NCBI GenBank assembly: GCA_900550165.1 | Contig: URQY01000025.1 | Coordinates: forward strand, 1 to 26,753 | Source of the DNA: an uncultured Eubacteriales bacterium | Lineage (GTDB): Bacteria > Bacillota > Clostridia > Oscillospirales > Oscillospiraceae | Direction: 5' to 3' | Length of the DNA: 26,753 nucleotides | In this document: positions 1 to 6,766 of the stretch, piece after piece | How positions within the stretch are numbered: the first letter of the stretch is position 1 | Layout: every line of letters begins with the position of its first letter | Notes under the pieces: generated by a model | The model's database searches: none | Seen by the model: the letters and a program-made list of their open reading frames with translations, nothing else | Told to the model about the DNA's origin: nothing | Made by a program: the position numbers and the translations under genes

Positions 1-158
1 GCGATGGCGTTGAAGAGCGTCGACTTGCCCGCGCCGTTCGAGCCAACGATGGTGACGAAGTCGCCTTCGTCCAGATGAAGGGAAAGACCGCTGAGCGCCT
101 TCTTTTCGTTCACGGTGCCGGGGTTGAAGGTCTTGGAAATGTTCACGATATCCAGCAT
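1..158 (-). CDS. ABC transporter ATP-binding protein, N-terminal fragment (TrpZ-like)
   Basis: Only the first 52 or so codons are in the window; the gene runs off the left edge. The start ATG (158-156) is preceded by GGAGGCG, which overlaps the last codons of the permease gene, and only one base separates the two genes, so they are translationally coupled. The visible protein begins MLDIVNISKTFNPGT and contains a complete Walker A motif GSNGAGKST at residues 39-47. It would be the cytoplasmic ATPase energising the permease and lipoprotein encoded upstream. The family (ATPase partner of COG2984/COG4120 type transporters) is assigned mainly from this gene order. Signature motif and Walker B lie outside the window, so substrate and full length cannot be judged here. 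Confidence 0.85.
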   Translation of the reverse strand, partial: MLDIVNISKTFNPGTVNEKKALSGLSLHLDEGDFVTIVGSNGAGKSTLFNAI

Positions 159-159
159 C

Positions 160-1068
160 TTACACGCCTCCTTTCCGCTTGGCCGCCATCTTGCGCTTCT
201 GGAACGCCGCCCACTTCCGGATGCTCGGTGCGGCGATGGCCAGCGCCACGATGATGGCCGTCAGGAGCTTCAGGCACTCGACGGGAACAATCTTGGTGTA
301 GAACACGATGGCGTAGATGAAGCGGTAGACGATGGAGCCGAGGATGGCGGCGATGACGCCCTTTTTGACGCTCCTGCGCCCGAGCAGCGTTTCGCCGATG
401 ATGAGGCAGGCGAGGCCGATGACGACGATGCCCGTGCCGGAGTTGATGTCCACGGTCTTCTGATACTGGCCGACGATCGCGCCGGAGAGCGCCGTGAGCA
501 CGTTGGCAAGGCACAGGCCTACCGTAACGGTGAACGAGGGATTCAGGGACGAGGCGCGCACCATGTCGGGGTTATCGCCCGTCGCGCGGATCGAAAGGCC
601 CATGCGCGTGCCGAGAAAGAGCACCAGCAGAAGACCGGATAGAAGCGTGACAAAGGCCGCGAGCAGCAGCTCGTACCAGTCGCCGCCGATGCCGGCCTCG
701 CGCAGCATCGTGAAGATGGTCTTGCCGCCGAGCAGACTCTGGTTCGACTTCCAGCCCATCGCCATCAGGTTGACGGTGTAAAGGCCGGTGTTCGTGACGA
801 TACCGGCGAGGATCGACGGCACGCCGAGCTTCGTCTGCAAAAAGGCGGTGACAAAGCCCGCGCACGCGCCTGCGAGCATCGCGGCGAACACGCCGAGGAT
901 GGGGTGTCCCGCAGCCGTCACGGTGACGGACACGGCCGCGCCGAGGACGAAGCAGCCGTCAGTTGTCAGATCGGCGATGTCGAGGATGCGGTAGCTTAAA
1001 AACAGCGCCATCGCGACCAGGGCGTAGAGGAAGCCCAGCTCAAGGGCGGTCTGCGTGATGATGAGCAT
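160..1068 (-). CDS. ABC transporter permease (BPD_transp_2 / TrpY-like)
   Basis: A 302-aa, very hydrophobic protein with about eight to nine membrane segments across its length. The N-terminal stretch ending RILDIADLTTDGCFVLGA resembles the ADLTxDG signature of branched-chain/nucleoside-type permeases (PF02653, COG4120). The C-terminus is short and highly basic (KRKMAAKRKGG), as expected for a cytoplasmic tail. The start ATG at 1068 has AAAGGAG about nine bases upstream. The gene lies 74 bp downstream of the substrate-binding lipoprotein gene, with a strong hairpin in that gap, and is followed after one base by the ATPase. Known relatives of this three-gene type transport tryptophan (TrpXYZ) or remain uncharacterised; the T-box upstream points to an amino acid here. 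The family call is firm, the substrate is inferred. Confidence 0.9.
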   Translation of the reverse strand: MLIITQTALELGFLYALVAMALFLSYRILDIADLTTDGCFVLGAAVSVTVTAAGHPILGVFAAMLAGACAGFVTAFLQTKLGVPSILAGIVTNTGLYTVNLMAMGWKSNQSLLGGKTIFTMLREAGIGGDWYELLLAAFVTLLSGLLLVLFLGTRMGLSIRATGDNPDMVRASSLNPSFTVTVGLCLANVLTALSGAIVGQYQKTVDINSGTGIVVIGLACLIIGETLLGRRSVKKGVIAAILGSIVYRFIYAIVFYTKIVPVECLKLLTAIIVALAIAAPSIRKWAAFQKRKMAAKRKGGV

Positions 1069-1094
1069 GGGGGAAGTCTCCTTTCAGGCCGATG

Positions 1095-1115
1095 CCCCCG
1101 GCGAAAAGCCGGGGG
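1095..1115 (-). other. Intercistronic stem-loop between lipoprotein and permease genes
   Basis: A perfect 8-bp GC stem (CCCCCGGC at 1095-1102 paired with GCCGGGGG at 1108-1115) with a GAAAA loop on the + strand (UUUUC in the minus-strand transcript). It has no following U-run, so it is unlikely to be a simple terminator. In this position, just after the solute-binding protein gene, such hairpins usually protect the upstream mRNA and raise binding-protein output relative to the permease. That role is inferred. Confidence 0.6.
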
Positions 1116-1142
1116 ACGGCAGTACATTCTTGGAAATGAGGA

Positions 1143-2174
1143 TCAGTCCTTGGTGGTCGTGACCTCGACAACGGTGCCCATGTCGTTGAAGCAGGAGTAG
1201 TCAAGGCTCATCGCGGCGGCAGTGTCGGTGTTGACGGTGATGATGCCGCCGTCCATCAGGTAGTAGTCCTCCATGCTGTCCATGCCGTCGGTGATGGCGG
1301 AGTAGGCAAGGTCGGCGGTCTTGGCGCCGAGGTCGGTGTAGTTCACGCCGCAGGTGGCGTAAGCGCCGTTGCGGACGAAGGAGTCGGCGCCGGTGTAGTG
1401 GGGGATGCCGGCCTTGGCAAGATCTTCGTAGATGGCGAGCTCGGCGGCCATGATGACATTGTCGGTCGGGGTGAAGACGGCGTCCACACCGTCGGCGATC
1501 AGCGCGGAAGCGGCGGCGACGACCTCGTCGTTGGTGTTCGCGGTCTGCTCAACGTACTCAATGCCCTTGGCGTCGAGGTAGGCCTTCGCGTCGGCGATGG
1601 GCTTGGTGGAGTTGGGCTCAGACAGGGAGTAGAGCAGGCCGACCTTGGCGACGTCCGGATTCTGGGCGAGCATCATGTCCATGATGAAGTCGGTGTTCAG
1701 CGCGTCGCTCGTGCCGGTGACATAGTCGATACCCGTCAGGCTTGCGGCCTCGGGATCGGAAACGGCGGCGTAGACCACGGGGGTCTTGGTATCCTCGGCG
1801 GAGAGGGCGGAGATCTGCGCGGCGGTGGTGGCGATGGGGATGATGGCGTCGACCTGATCGGCGATCGCCTGATCGGAGAGCTGCTTTAAGATGGTCTGGT
1901 CGTTCTGGCCGGAGGTGATGTCATATTCGATGGTCACGCCGTTGTCGGCGGCGATCTTGTCAAGCTCGGCAGCCACGGCGTTCGCAATCTCATCGAGGGA
2001 AGCGTGGTCAAGCTGCTTGATGATGGCAACCTTATAGGTCTTGCCGCTTTCGTCGCCGCCCTGCTGGGCGTCGTTGCTGCTGTCGTCGCTCTTGCTGCCG
2101 CACGCGGCGAGAGACAGGGTCATCGCACCGGCGAGGGCCAGGGTCAGAAGCTTTTTCACCATGTTGTTTTTCAT
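1143..2174 (-). CDS. ABC transporter substrate-binding lipoprotein (TrpX-like, ABC_sub_bind family)
   Basis: A 343-aa lipoprotein. Residues 1-24 form a lipoprotein signal peptide with the lipobox LSLAAC and Cys25 as the lipidated residue, followed by a Ser/Asp/Gly-rich linker. The mature part begins TYKVAIIKQLDHASLDEI and continues as a periplasmic-binding-protein fold of the PF04392/COG2984 type. The start ATG (2174) follows TTTGGAGG at good spacing. It is the first gene of the operon and is expressed from the consensus promoter at 2549-2576 through the T-box leader. It would sit on the outer face of the membrane and deliver ligand to the permease. Tryptophan is the best guess for the ligand because the leader's apparent specifier is UGG; other aromatic amino acids or uncharacterised ligands are not excluded. 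Confidence 0.9.
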   Translation of the reverse strand: MKNNMVKKLLTLALAGAMTLSLAACGSKSDDSSNDAQQGGDESGKTYKVAIIKQLDHASLDEIANAVAAELDKIAADNGVTIEYDITSGQNDQTILKQLSDQAIADQVDAIIPIATTAAQISALSAEDTKTPVVYAAVSDPEAASLTGIDYVTGTSDALNTDFIMDMMLAQNPDVAKVGLLYSLSEPNSTKPIADAKAYLDAKGIEYVEQTANTNDEVVAAASALIADGVDAVFTPTDNVIMAAELAIYEDLAKAGIPHYTGADSFVRNGAYATCGVNYTDLGAKTADLAYSAITDGMDSMEDYYLMDGGIITVNTDTAAAMSLDYSCFNDMGTVVEVTTTKD

Positions 2175-2251
2175 TTTTGTTTTCCTCCAAATTTATTTGA
2201 TTTCGGGTGGCAGATGAGGTCCTGGTTTGCCGGAACAGGAGGAATATAAAG

Positions 2252-2289
2252 AAAAAAGACCTTCATCCCATACACATGGGACAAAAGTC
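2252..2289 (-). terminator. Intrinsic terminator of the T-box leader
   Basis: Minus-strand stem GACTTTTGTCCCAT (2289-2276), loop GTGT, then ATGGGATGAAGGTC (2271-2258), immediately followed by TTTTTT. Its 5' arm shares bases with the T-box antiterminator, so the two structures exclude each other. This is the regulated stop ahead of the lipoprotein gene. Confidence 0.9.
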
Positions 2290-2542
2290 ATCAAACTTCT
2301 GCGATACCACCCAAATTGACGTTTTGTAAAACGCCCGCTCGCTTACGCGCACCATCATACGCGCCCCGATGGATAACGGGTGGGATTCCCGTCGGTCTCT
2401 ACTTGGCATTTGCCGTTCGATCCGCCCTCCGAAGTCCATTCACCGACCGTCTGCCGCCCCGATCACACCACCCGGGACTCTCTTTGTGCTGATCCGCATC
2501 GGTTACTTCTCTCCGTCATAGGTTTGAAGCTCTTCACTTGTT
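2252..2542 (-). ncRNA. T-box riboswitch leader, apparent UGG (Trp) specifier
   Basis: Read on the minus strand, this roughly 290-nt leader has the parts of a transcriptional T-box. The T-box sequence GGGTGGTATCGC is at 2312-2301 (canonical AGGGTGGNACCGCG). Upstream, AGTA (2507-2504) precedes ACCGA (2503-2499). That pairs perfectly with TCGGT (2446-2442), which is followed directly by GAA (2441-2439). AGTA facing GAA is the loop-E arrangement of a T-box specifier loop. The next triplet is TGG (2438-2436), followed by a purine. The apical part of stem I shows AGAGAG and GGTGGTG elements. The antiterminator strand (AAAAC-GTCA paired with TGAC-TTTT) overlaps the 5' arm of the terminator. Uncharged tRNA-Trp would be expected to switch on the transporter. 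Confidence 0.88.
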
Positions 2543-2548
2543 GGTTGC

Positions 2549-2576
2549 ATTATAGCACGCGGAATCCACTTGTCAA
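2549..2576 (-). promoter_or_regulatory. Sigma-A promoter of the T-box/ABC transporter operon
   Basis: A perfect -35 TTGACA (2576-2571) and a perfect -10 TATAAT (2554-2549) with a 16-bp spacer. Transcription would start near 2542, at the 5' end of the T-box leader. Confidence 0.9.
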
Positions 2577-2589
2577 GTGGGTTTTTCAA

Positions 2590-2851
2590 AAAAAGCTGCT
2601 TTTTTTATTTTGCCCACCGGACGGGGGAGAAGCAGCGCCTTTGGCGCTGCACGGGGCAAAGGGGGCGTTCTCTCACGTGAGAGAACGCCCCCTTTAGATC
2701 CCCCAAGAGAACGGCAGGGGCGTTTCGACTTCGCCCCTGCACCCCTAACGACCAAAAGGGAGGGGCCTTGCCCCTCCTTTTTGGATTATCCACCCCGCAC
2801 TTCTGACGGCGCGGCATTGCTTCGCTCGCCGCGCTCAGGGCTGCTCCTTGT
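2590..2851. repeat. Gene-free cluster of hairpins and dispersed-repeat sequence
   Basis: No gene is seen here. In order: GCAGCGCC/GGCGCTGC (2632-2639, 2643-2650); a perfect 38-bp palindrome centred at 2676/2677 (2658-2695, arms starting AAAGGGGGCGTTCTCTCAC); GCAGGGGCG/CGCCCCTGC (2714-2722, 2732-2740); and a 14-bp near-perfect stem CCAAAAGGGAGGGG/CCCCTCCTTTTTGG (2752-2784). Then comes a GCGCGGC...GCCGCGC element (about 2812-2838) that recurs in inverted orientation at 3334-3361. The hairpins could end transcription from both sides, but the recurrence of two of them on the far side of the small-gene pair suggests dispersed palindromic repeats. Confidence 0.75.
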
Positions 2852-3004
2852 TCAGTCCTCTGCAGTGATATAGATATCCTCCGCTTTTTGCTGGGCAGCG
2901 ATGAGCAGGTCTTTTGCATCGCCATAATTTTGCCCTTCGATTTTTTCCAGCGCATCCGTGATTGCATTAAACAGCAGTAAGTACATTTTGTTATAATCAG
3001 CCAT
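2852..3004 (-). CDS. Conserved-type small protein, 50 aa, function unknown
   Basis: A 50-residue acidic protein starting MADYNKMYLLLFNAITDALE and ending IYITAED. It is predicted largely helical, with a Glu/Gln/Ala-rich second half (KDLLIAAQQKAEDIY). It has no membrane segment and no Cys. The start ATG (3004) is preceded by AAAGGTGAG. It has its own good promoter (3036-3064) and is divergent from the RHH gene. From memory, short proteins of this style are common and uncharacterised in Clostridia; I do not assign a function. A pairing with the neighbouring RHH protein, for example as a small regulated effector, is only a guess from the shared regulatory region. Confidence 0.75.
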   Translation of the reverse strand: MADYNKMYLLLFNAITDALEKIEGQNYGDAKDLLIAAQQKAEDIYITAED

Positions 3005-3035
3005 ATCACTCTCACCTTTCTTTTAATGTTCTTTT

Positions 3036-3064
3036 ATTGTAAAGTGATATCACTTAGAAGTCAA
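3036..3064 (-). promoter_or_regulatory. Promoter of the 50-aa gene with operator-like palindrome in the spacer
   Basis: -35 TTGACT (3064-3059) and -10 TACAAT (3041-3036) with a 17-bp spacer. The perfect 14-bp palindrome AAGTGATATCACTT (3042-3055) fills most of that spacer. A half-match, AGTGATAT, recurs on the minus strand near 3010-3003 over the start codon. This is the layout of a repressor operator; the adjacent RHH protein is the obvious candidate ligand. Confidence 0.7.
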
Positions 3065-3128
3065 CAGACTGCATACTTTCAAGAAGAAAAACCATACAAT
3101 AACCTAAAGAAACGGCGGGAGGCTATGT

Positions 3129-3308
3129 ATGGCAACGAACAAACGGGTATTTACGCTTCGCTTATCCGACGAAGTATTCGACAAAATCGGCGTGCTTGCT
3201 ACAAGGGAGCATCGTTCCATGACAAATTATATCGAGTATGTACTGCTCAAGCATATCAACGATATTGAAGCAGAACAAGGCGAGATCAAAGAAGAAAACG
3301 ACCGCTGA
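3129..3308 (+). CDS. Ribbon-helix-helix (Arc/CopG-like) DNA-binding protein, 59 aa
   Basis: The protein MATNKRVFTLRLSDEVFDKI continues with a helix-turn-helix-like stretch (GVLATREHRSMTNYIEYVLLKHI) and ends in an acidic tail. The short N-terminal strand RVFTLRLSDEVFDKI followed by two helices, with Ser30-Met31-Thr32-Asn33-Tyr34 at the second helix start, is the typical RHH fold. The start ATG (3129) has GGGAGG six bases upstream. The gene overlaps its own terminator: the last codons form the 5' arm of the hairpin. It lies divergent from the 50-aa gene across a 124-bp intergenic region holding a perfect palindrome. It is probably an autoregulatory repressor of the pair; an antitoxin role is possible but unsupported. 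Confidence 0.85.
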   Translation: MATNKRVFTLRLSDEVFDKIGVLATREHRSMTNYIEYVLLKHINDIEAEQGEIKEENDR

Positions 3309-3322
3309 CGCGGTCGTTTTTT
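3295..3322 (+). terminator. Terminator overlapping the end of the RHH gene
   Basis: Stem AAAACGACCGC (3295-3305) with GCGGTCGTTTT (3310-3320), loop TGAC, and a run of T. The stop codon lies in the loop. Confidence 0.9.
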
Positions 3323-3615
3323 CATATCCCAAAAGCGCGGCGAGCGCAGCAATGCCGCGCACGCACGCAGTCTGCCGCCGATTTTCCGTCACTCGCGCCT
3401 CACGGAGTAAGGCGCGGTTGCGAGCAGTTACGACTTGCAGAAGATTCATGGCGAAGCCATGTACACCGCAGTGCAATCCGCAGGCATAAGAGTTGTTCGA
3501 GGTAGGGCTGCCAATGTAAGCCTTTCTCTTGGGGTTTCAAAGGGGCTATTCTCTTTTGCGAAAGAGAATAGCCCCTTTGTTTTACGTCTCCCCGCACGGT
3601 GCGGGAATACAGCCG
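3323..3615. repeat. Gene-free region with inverted copies of the left-hand repeats
   Basis: No gene is seen. The sequence GCGCGGCGAGCGCAGCAATG (from 3334, continuing CCGCGC) is an inverted, one-mismatch copy of the element at about 2812-2838. A perfect 18-bp stem AAAGGGGCTATTCTCTTT (3539-3556) / AAAGAGAATAGCCCCTTT (3561-3578) with a TGCG loop resembles the 38-bp palindrome at 2658-2695 in its outer bases. Smaller stems are CATGGC-GAA-GCCATG near 3448-3463 and CCCGCAC-GGTGCGGG near 3591-3605. The 18-bp hairpin may also end transcription of the esterase gene. Confidence 0.7.
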
Positions 3616-4557
3616 CTATTGCTCTAATAAAAACCGTGCGATATTCTCTATCGCGATCGAAGCCTTTTTGATCGGGAACATCTGGAACACGTGCCACATC
3701 CCCTCGCTGACCTGCAGGCGGCAGGGGACGTTTGCCCGCTTCATCGCCTGATAGAGCGCTTCGGAATCCGAATACAGGATCTCGTGGTCGCCGACCTGGA
3801 TGAGCGTCGGCGGGAAGCCGGCAAAGTCGGCGAACAGGGGAGACAAGTCGCCGGAATGATAGTCCCGCCCCGCGGCGTAGGCAAGGCGCACGGCCTCGAT
3901 GTACTCGGGCGTGAGCATTGGGTCGATCTCCGCGCGCTCGGCGTAGGATCTGCCGGACATGGTCATGTCCGTCCACGGGGACATCAGGATGAGCGCGCCG
4001 GGGAGCCTGCGGCCCGCCGCCTTTAGGCGGTTGCAGAGCACGAGCGCGAGGTTGCCGCCCGCGCTGTCGCCCGCGAGGACAATGTCACGCGCGCCGTAGC
4101 CCTGGAGCATCAGGTAATCCCACGCGCGCAGCGCGTCCTCGACGGCGGCGGGGTAGGGGAACTCGGGTGCGAGGCGATATTCAAAGCTCAGCACGTCGTA
4201 GCCCGTCGCGTGCGCAAGCTTGGACGACAGCACACGCGAATAGCCGAGGTTGCCGCTCGTGTAGCCGCCGCCGTGACAGTAGAGGATCGCGTGGCGGCTG
4301 CCGTGGGGGGCCTTGAGTCGCGTCCACGCCGCGCTCATGCCGGAGAGGGAAAATTCCTCGTACTCCATGCCCGCCATCGGCGCGGTCAGCTTGCCGAGCA
4401 CGTCCTGGCTGCGGCGCTGGCGCTCGAGCTCGTCGGCGGTCATGGCCTCGGGCGCACCGGCACTGTGCAGCGCCTTGAGCGCGCGCATCAGCGGGTCAAG
4501 GTGCGCGCGCTCGGCCTCGCTCTTTTTCTTGCGGATGATGTGCAGCTTGGGTTCCAT
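3616..4557 (-). CDS. Alpha/beta hydrolase, HSL-type esterase/lipase
   Basis: A 313-aa soluble protein without a signal peptide. The hormone-sensitive-lipase family oxyanion motif HGGG is at residues 95-98 and the nucleophile elbow GDSAG at 163-167 (Ser165). Likely acid Asp257 (GDHEILYSDS) and His289 (GMWHVF) complete the triad. Length and motif spacing fit the family (PF07859). The reaction would be hydrolysis of short-chain carboxyl esters in the cytoplasm; the natural substrate cannot be read from the sequence. It is divergent, across about 150 bp, from an acyltransferase-like gene. Ester-forming and ester-cleaving enzymes side by side suggest related substrates, which is inference. The start ATG 4557 follows AGGAGACGCCT. 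Confidence 0.93.
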   Translation of the reverse strand: MEPKLHIIRKKKSEAERAHLDPLMRALKALHSAGAPEAMTADELERQRRSQDVLGKLTAPMAGMEYEEFSLSGMSAAWTRLKAPHGSRHAILYCHGGGYTSGNLGYSRVLSSKLAHATGYDVLSFEYRLAPEFPYPAAVEDALRAWDYLMLQGYGARDIVLAGDSAGGNLALVLCNRLKAAGRRLPGALILMSPWTDMTMSGRSYAERAEIDPMLTPEYIEAVRLAYAAGRDYHSGDLSPLFADFAGFPPTLIQVGDHEILYSDSEALYQAMKRANVPCRLQVSEGMWHVFQMFPIKKASIAIENIARFLLEQ

Positions 4558-4643
4558 AGGCGTCTCCTGTCGTGTATCATTTCCAAAATTTTTACCAGCG
4601 TATCATATTTCCGTGAAAAAGAAAAGGAAAACCGTGATCTTTC

Positions 4644-4672
4644 TTGTCGTGCAGGCTGCTTTGTGCTACAAT
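4644..4672 (+). promoter_or_regulatory. Promoter of the acyltransferase-like operon
   Basis: -35 TTGTCG (4644-4649), 17-bp spacer, -10 TACAAT (4667-4672) preceded by TGC, an extended -10. It lies 40 bp upstream of the ATG at 4712. Confidence 0.75.
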
Positions 4673-4711
4673 ACAGTCTTGAACATTCCGGCACAAGGGA
4701 GGGGGAAAACG

Positions 4712-5986
4712 ATGGCCAAGCCAAACAGCCGGTGGTACCGGCTCGACAATGCGGGCATTTTGTATTCCGCGCTGCAAAAGGAGGAGTACTCGGCCATCTA
4801 CCGCTTCTCCACGCTGATGGAAAAAGACGTTGACCCCGCGGCGCTCCAGCGTGCCATTGACCGCTGTATGCCGCGTTTTCCGAGCTTTGCCGTGCGCATC
4901 CGCAAGGGCGCGTTCTGGTACTATTTAGAGCCGAACAGCGCGCCGGGTCCGTTTTTGAAGGAGGACGTGTCCGATCCCTGCCAGCCCGTCCGCTTCAGGG
5001 AGGACAACGGCTGGCTCGTGCGGTTTTACTATTACCGGAACCGTATTTCCATCGAGGTCTTCCACGCGCTCTCCGACGGCGGCGGGGCCATCGTCTTTTT
5101 CCGCACGCTGCTGGCCGAATACCTGCGCCAGACCGGCGTTGATATCCCTGCGGGGAACGGTGTGCTCGATCTGGATGAGCCGCCGCGCGAGGAGGAGCTG
5201 GAGGACGCCTACGCCCGCTATGCGGGAAAGTACGCCCTCGGTCTGCACCGCCAGCCCAAGGCCTATCAGAATACCGGGACCCCCGAGCCGTTCTACACCT
5301 TCCATGTGACGATGGGCTTCGTGCCGCTCTCGAAGCTGCGCGAGGAATCGAAAAAATACGGCGCGTCGATCACCGAGTACCTCTCCGCCGTGCTCATTTA
5401 CGTCATTCTGGAAAAGCAGAAGCGCGAAAAGCCGTACCGCCTGCGCCCCGTGGCGCTGGCCATTCCCATCAACCTGCGCGGCTGGTTTCCGAGCGAGACG
5501 CTGCGCAACTTCATCACCACGGTGCGGCCGTATATCGACCCCGCGCTTGGGGACTATACGTTCCCCGAGATCATCTCGCAGGTGCGGCACTTTATGAAGC
5601 TGCATATCAACCGGCAGGAATTGCAGGCCGCGTTCACGGGCAATGTCCGCTTTACAAAGAATTTTGCCCTGCGGCTCGTGCCGGTCGTGCTCAAAAATCC
5701 CGTCATGGCGCTCAACTACCGCCTGCACGGTGTGCGGCCCTATTCCTGCACCTATACCAACCCCGGCGCGTTCACCGTGCCGCCCGAAATGGCGGAGCAC
5801 ATCCGCGGGGCGGAGGTCATCCTCGGACAGGCGACGGTGCCGCGCTGCCACTGCGCGTCCATCAGCTATGGCGACACGATGGAGATCACCTTTGCCGGCA
5901 CGCAGGTGGAGACGGACACCGAGCGCGACTTTTTCCGCTTTCTTGTGCGCGCGGGCATCCCCGTGCGCGTGGAGAGCAACCGCTGA
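4712..5986 (+). CDS. Alcohol acetyltransferase / condensation-domain-like acyltransferase
   Basis: A 424-aa soluble protein starting MAKPNSRWYRLDNAG. The start at 4712 is chosen over a much longer upstream reading frame because GGGAGGGGG lies just before it and the promoter is at 4644-4672. Residues 118-124 read HALSDGG, the HxxxDG active-site motif of the chloramphenicol acetyltransferase/condensation superfamily, set after a beta strand as usual. The N-terminal half (residues 20-130) fits the first subdomain and the C-terminal half the second. It resembles bacterial proteins annotated as alcohol acetyltransferase (PF07247-like). Such enzymes transfer an acyl group from CoA to an alcohol or amine; the acceptor is unknown. 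It is followed after 23 bp by the DUF6320-like gene in the same operon. Confidence 0.85.
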   Translation: MAKPNSRWYRLDNAGILYSALQKEEYSAIYRFSTLMEKDVDPAALQRAIDRCMPRFPSFAVRIRKGAFWYYLEPNSAPGPFLKEDVSDPCQPVRFREDNGWLVRFYYYRNRISIEVFHALSDGGGAIVFFRTLLAEYLRQTGVDIPAGNGVLDLDEPPREEELEDAYARYAGKYALGLHRQPKAYQNTGTPEPFYTFHVTMGFVPLSKLREESKKYGASITEYLSAVLIYVILEKQKREKPYRLRPVALAIPINLRGWFPSETLRNFITTVRPYIDPALGDYTFPEIISQVRHFMKLHINRQELQAAFTGNVRFTKNFALRLVPVVLKNPVMALNYRLHGVRPYSCTYTNPGAFTVPPEMAEHIRGAEVILGQATVPRCHCASISYGDTMEITFAGTQVETDTERDFFRFLVRAGIPVRVESNR

Positions 5987-6009
5987 AGGGCGAAGAAAGA
6001 AGGAATTTG

Positions 6010-6702
6010 ATGTCATACTGTGTCAACTGCGGCGTAGAGCTGGATAAGGGCGCGGAGCGCTGCCCGCTCTGCGGAACGCCCGCCTGGAAGCCCGATCCCG
6101 ACGCGCCGCGCTATTTCCCGAGCAAGCCTGCCGAGGTCCCGCCCGCTTCGCGCAGGGCGGCCGCCGCGCTGCTCACGGCGATGCTGGCGTCCGTTTCGCT
6201 CTGCTGCGTGGTGCTGAATTTGATCTTGCCGACGGAGCACCCCTGGGCGCTCTACGTTGCGGGTGCGGCGGTGATGCTGTGGGTGTGGTTTGCGCTGCCG
6301 ATGCTCGCGCGCGGCATCCCGATTTTCTTTCGGCTGACGGCGGATGTTGCCGCCATCGGCGTTTACTTGTGGATCATCTCCGTGGCGCTGCACGGGGGAC
6401 AGTGGTTTCGCGGGCTCGTGCTGCCAATGCTTGCCTGGGCCTGCATCGTGGTATTCCTGCTGAGCTTTCTGCTGCGCGACGGCAGAAGGTCGCGCCTGTC
6501 CTCCCTTGCCATGTGCATCGGCGCGGTGGGGCTGCTCGCCCTCGGCGTGGAGTACTGCATGGACCGCTATTTCCTTCAGGCATGGCAGCCGTCGTGGTCG
6601 CTCGTGGTCGCCGTCATCTGCATCGGCCTCATCATTCCACTGCGCATCGTGCGCCGCGTGCCCTCGCTCAGGGAGGAAGCGCGCAGACGCTTCAATATGT
6701 GA
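6010..6702 (+). CDS. Zinc-ribbon multi-pass membrane protein, DUF6320-like
   Basis: A 230-aa protein. The N-terminus is a zinc ribbon with Cys4, Cys7, Cys18 and Cys21 (YCVNCG...RCPLCG), then a Pro-rich linker to about residue 48. About six hydrophobic segments follow, to residue 215, and a basic tail (IVRRVPSLREEARRRF). This layout is that of DUF6320 proteins, which from memory often accompany acetyltransferase-like genes of the kind upstream; the family name is from recall, the layout is directly visible. The ATG at 6010 is preferred to TTG at 6007; AAGGAA precedes it. No function is known. The partner relation to the acyltransferase (23-bp gap, same operon) suggests a membrane step in the same process. 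Confidence 0.8.
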   Translation: MSYCVNCGVELDKGAERCPLCGTPAWKPDPDAPRYFPSKPAEVPPASRRAAAALLTAMLASVSLCCVVLNLILPTEHPWALYVAGAAVMLWVWFALPMLARGIPIFFRLTADVAAIGVYLWIISVALHGGQWFRGLVLPMLAWACIVVFLLSFLLRDGRRSRLSSLAMCIGAVGLLALGVEYCMDRYFLQAWQPSWSLVVAVICIGLIIPLRIVRRVPSLREEARRRFNM

Positions 6703-6719
6703 CCTGCTTCCAAACAGGA

Positions 6720-6757
6720 AACCCGCCCGGACGCTTTTCGCGTCGGGCGGGTTTTGT
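6720..6757. terminator. Bidirectional terminator between convergent genes
   Basis: AACCCGCCCGGACGC (6720-6734) pairs with GCGTCGGGCGGGTT (from 6740), with one bulged G. It is followed by TTTT on the + strand and preceded by AA on the other. It serves the DUF6320-like gene and probably the XRE gene from the opposite side. Confidence 0.85.
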
Positions 6758-6766
6758 GATTTTTGC

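Noticed and set aside
2632..2784. CRISPR array
   Set aside because: The repeats are single palindromes of different sequence without regular spacing or unique spacers.
2605..3015. Minus-strand open frame across the hairpin cluster
   Set aside because: It is out of frame with the 50-aa gene, runs through palindromic repeats and has no ribosome site.
4313..4711. Upstream extension of the acyltransferase reading frame
   Set aside because: It overlaps the divergent esterase gene and the promoter; a strong ribosome site marks ATG 4712 as the start.
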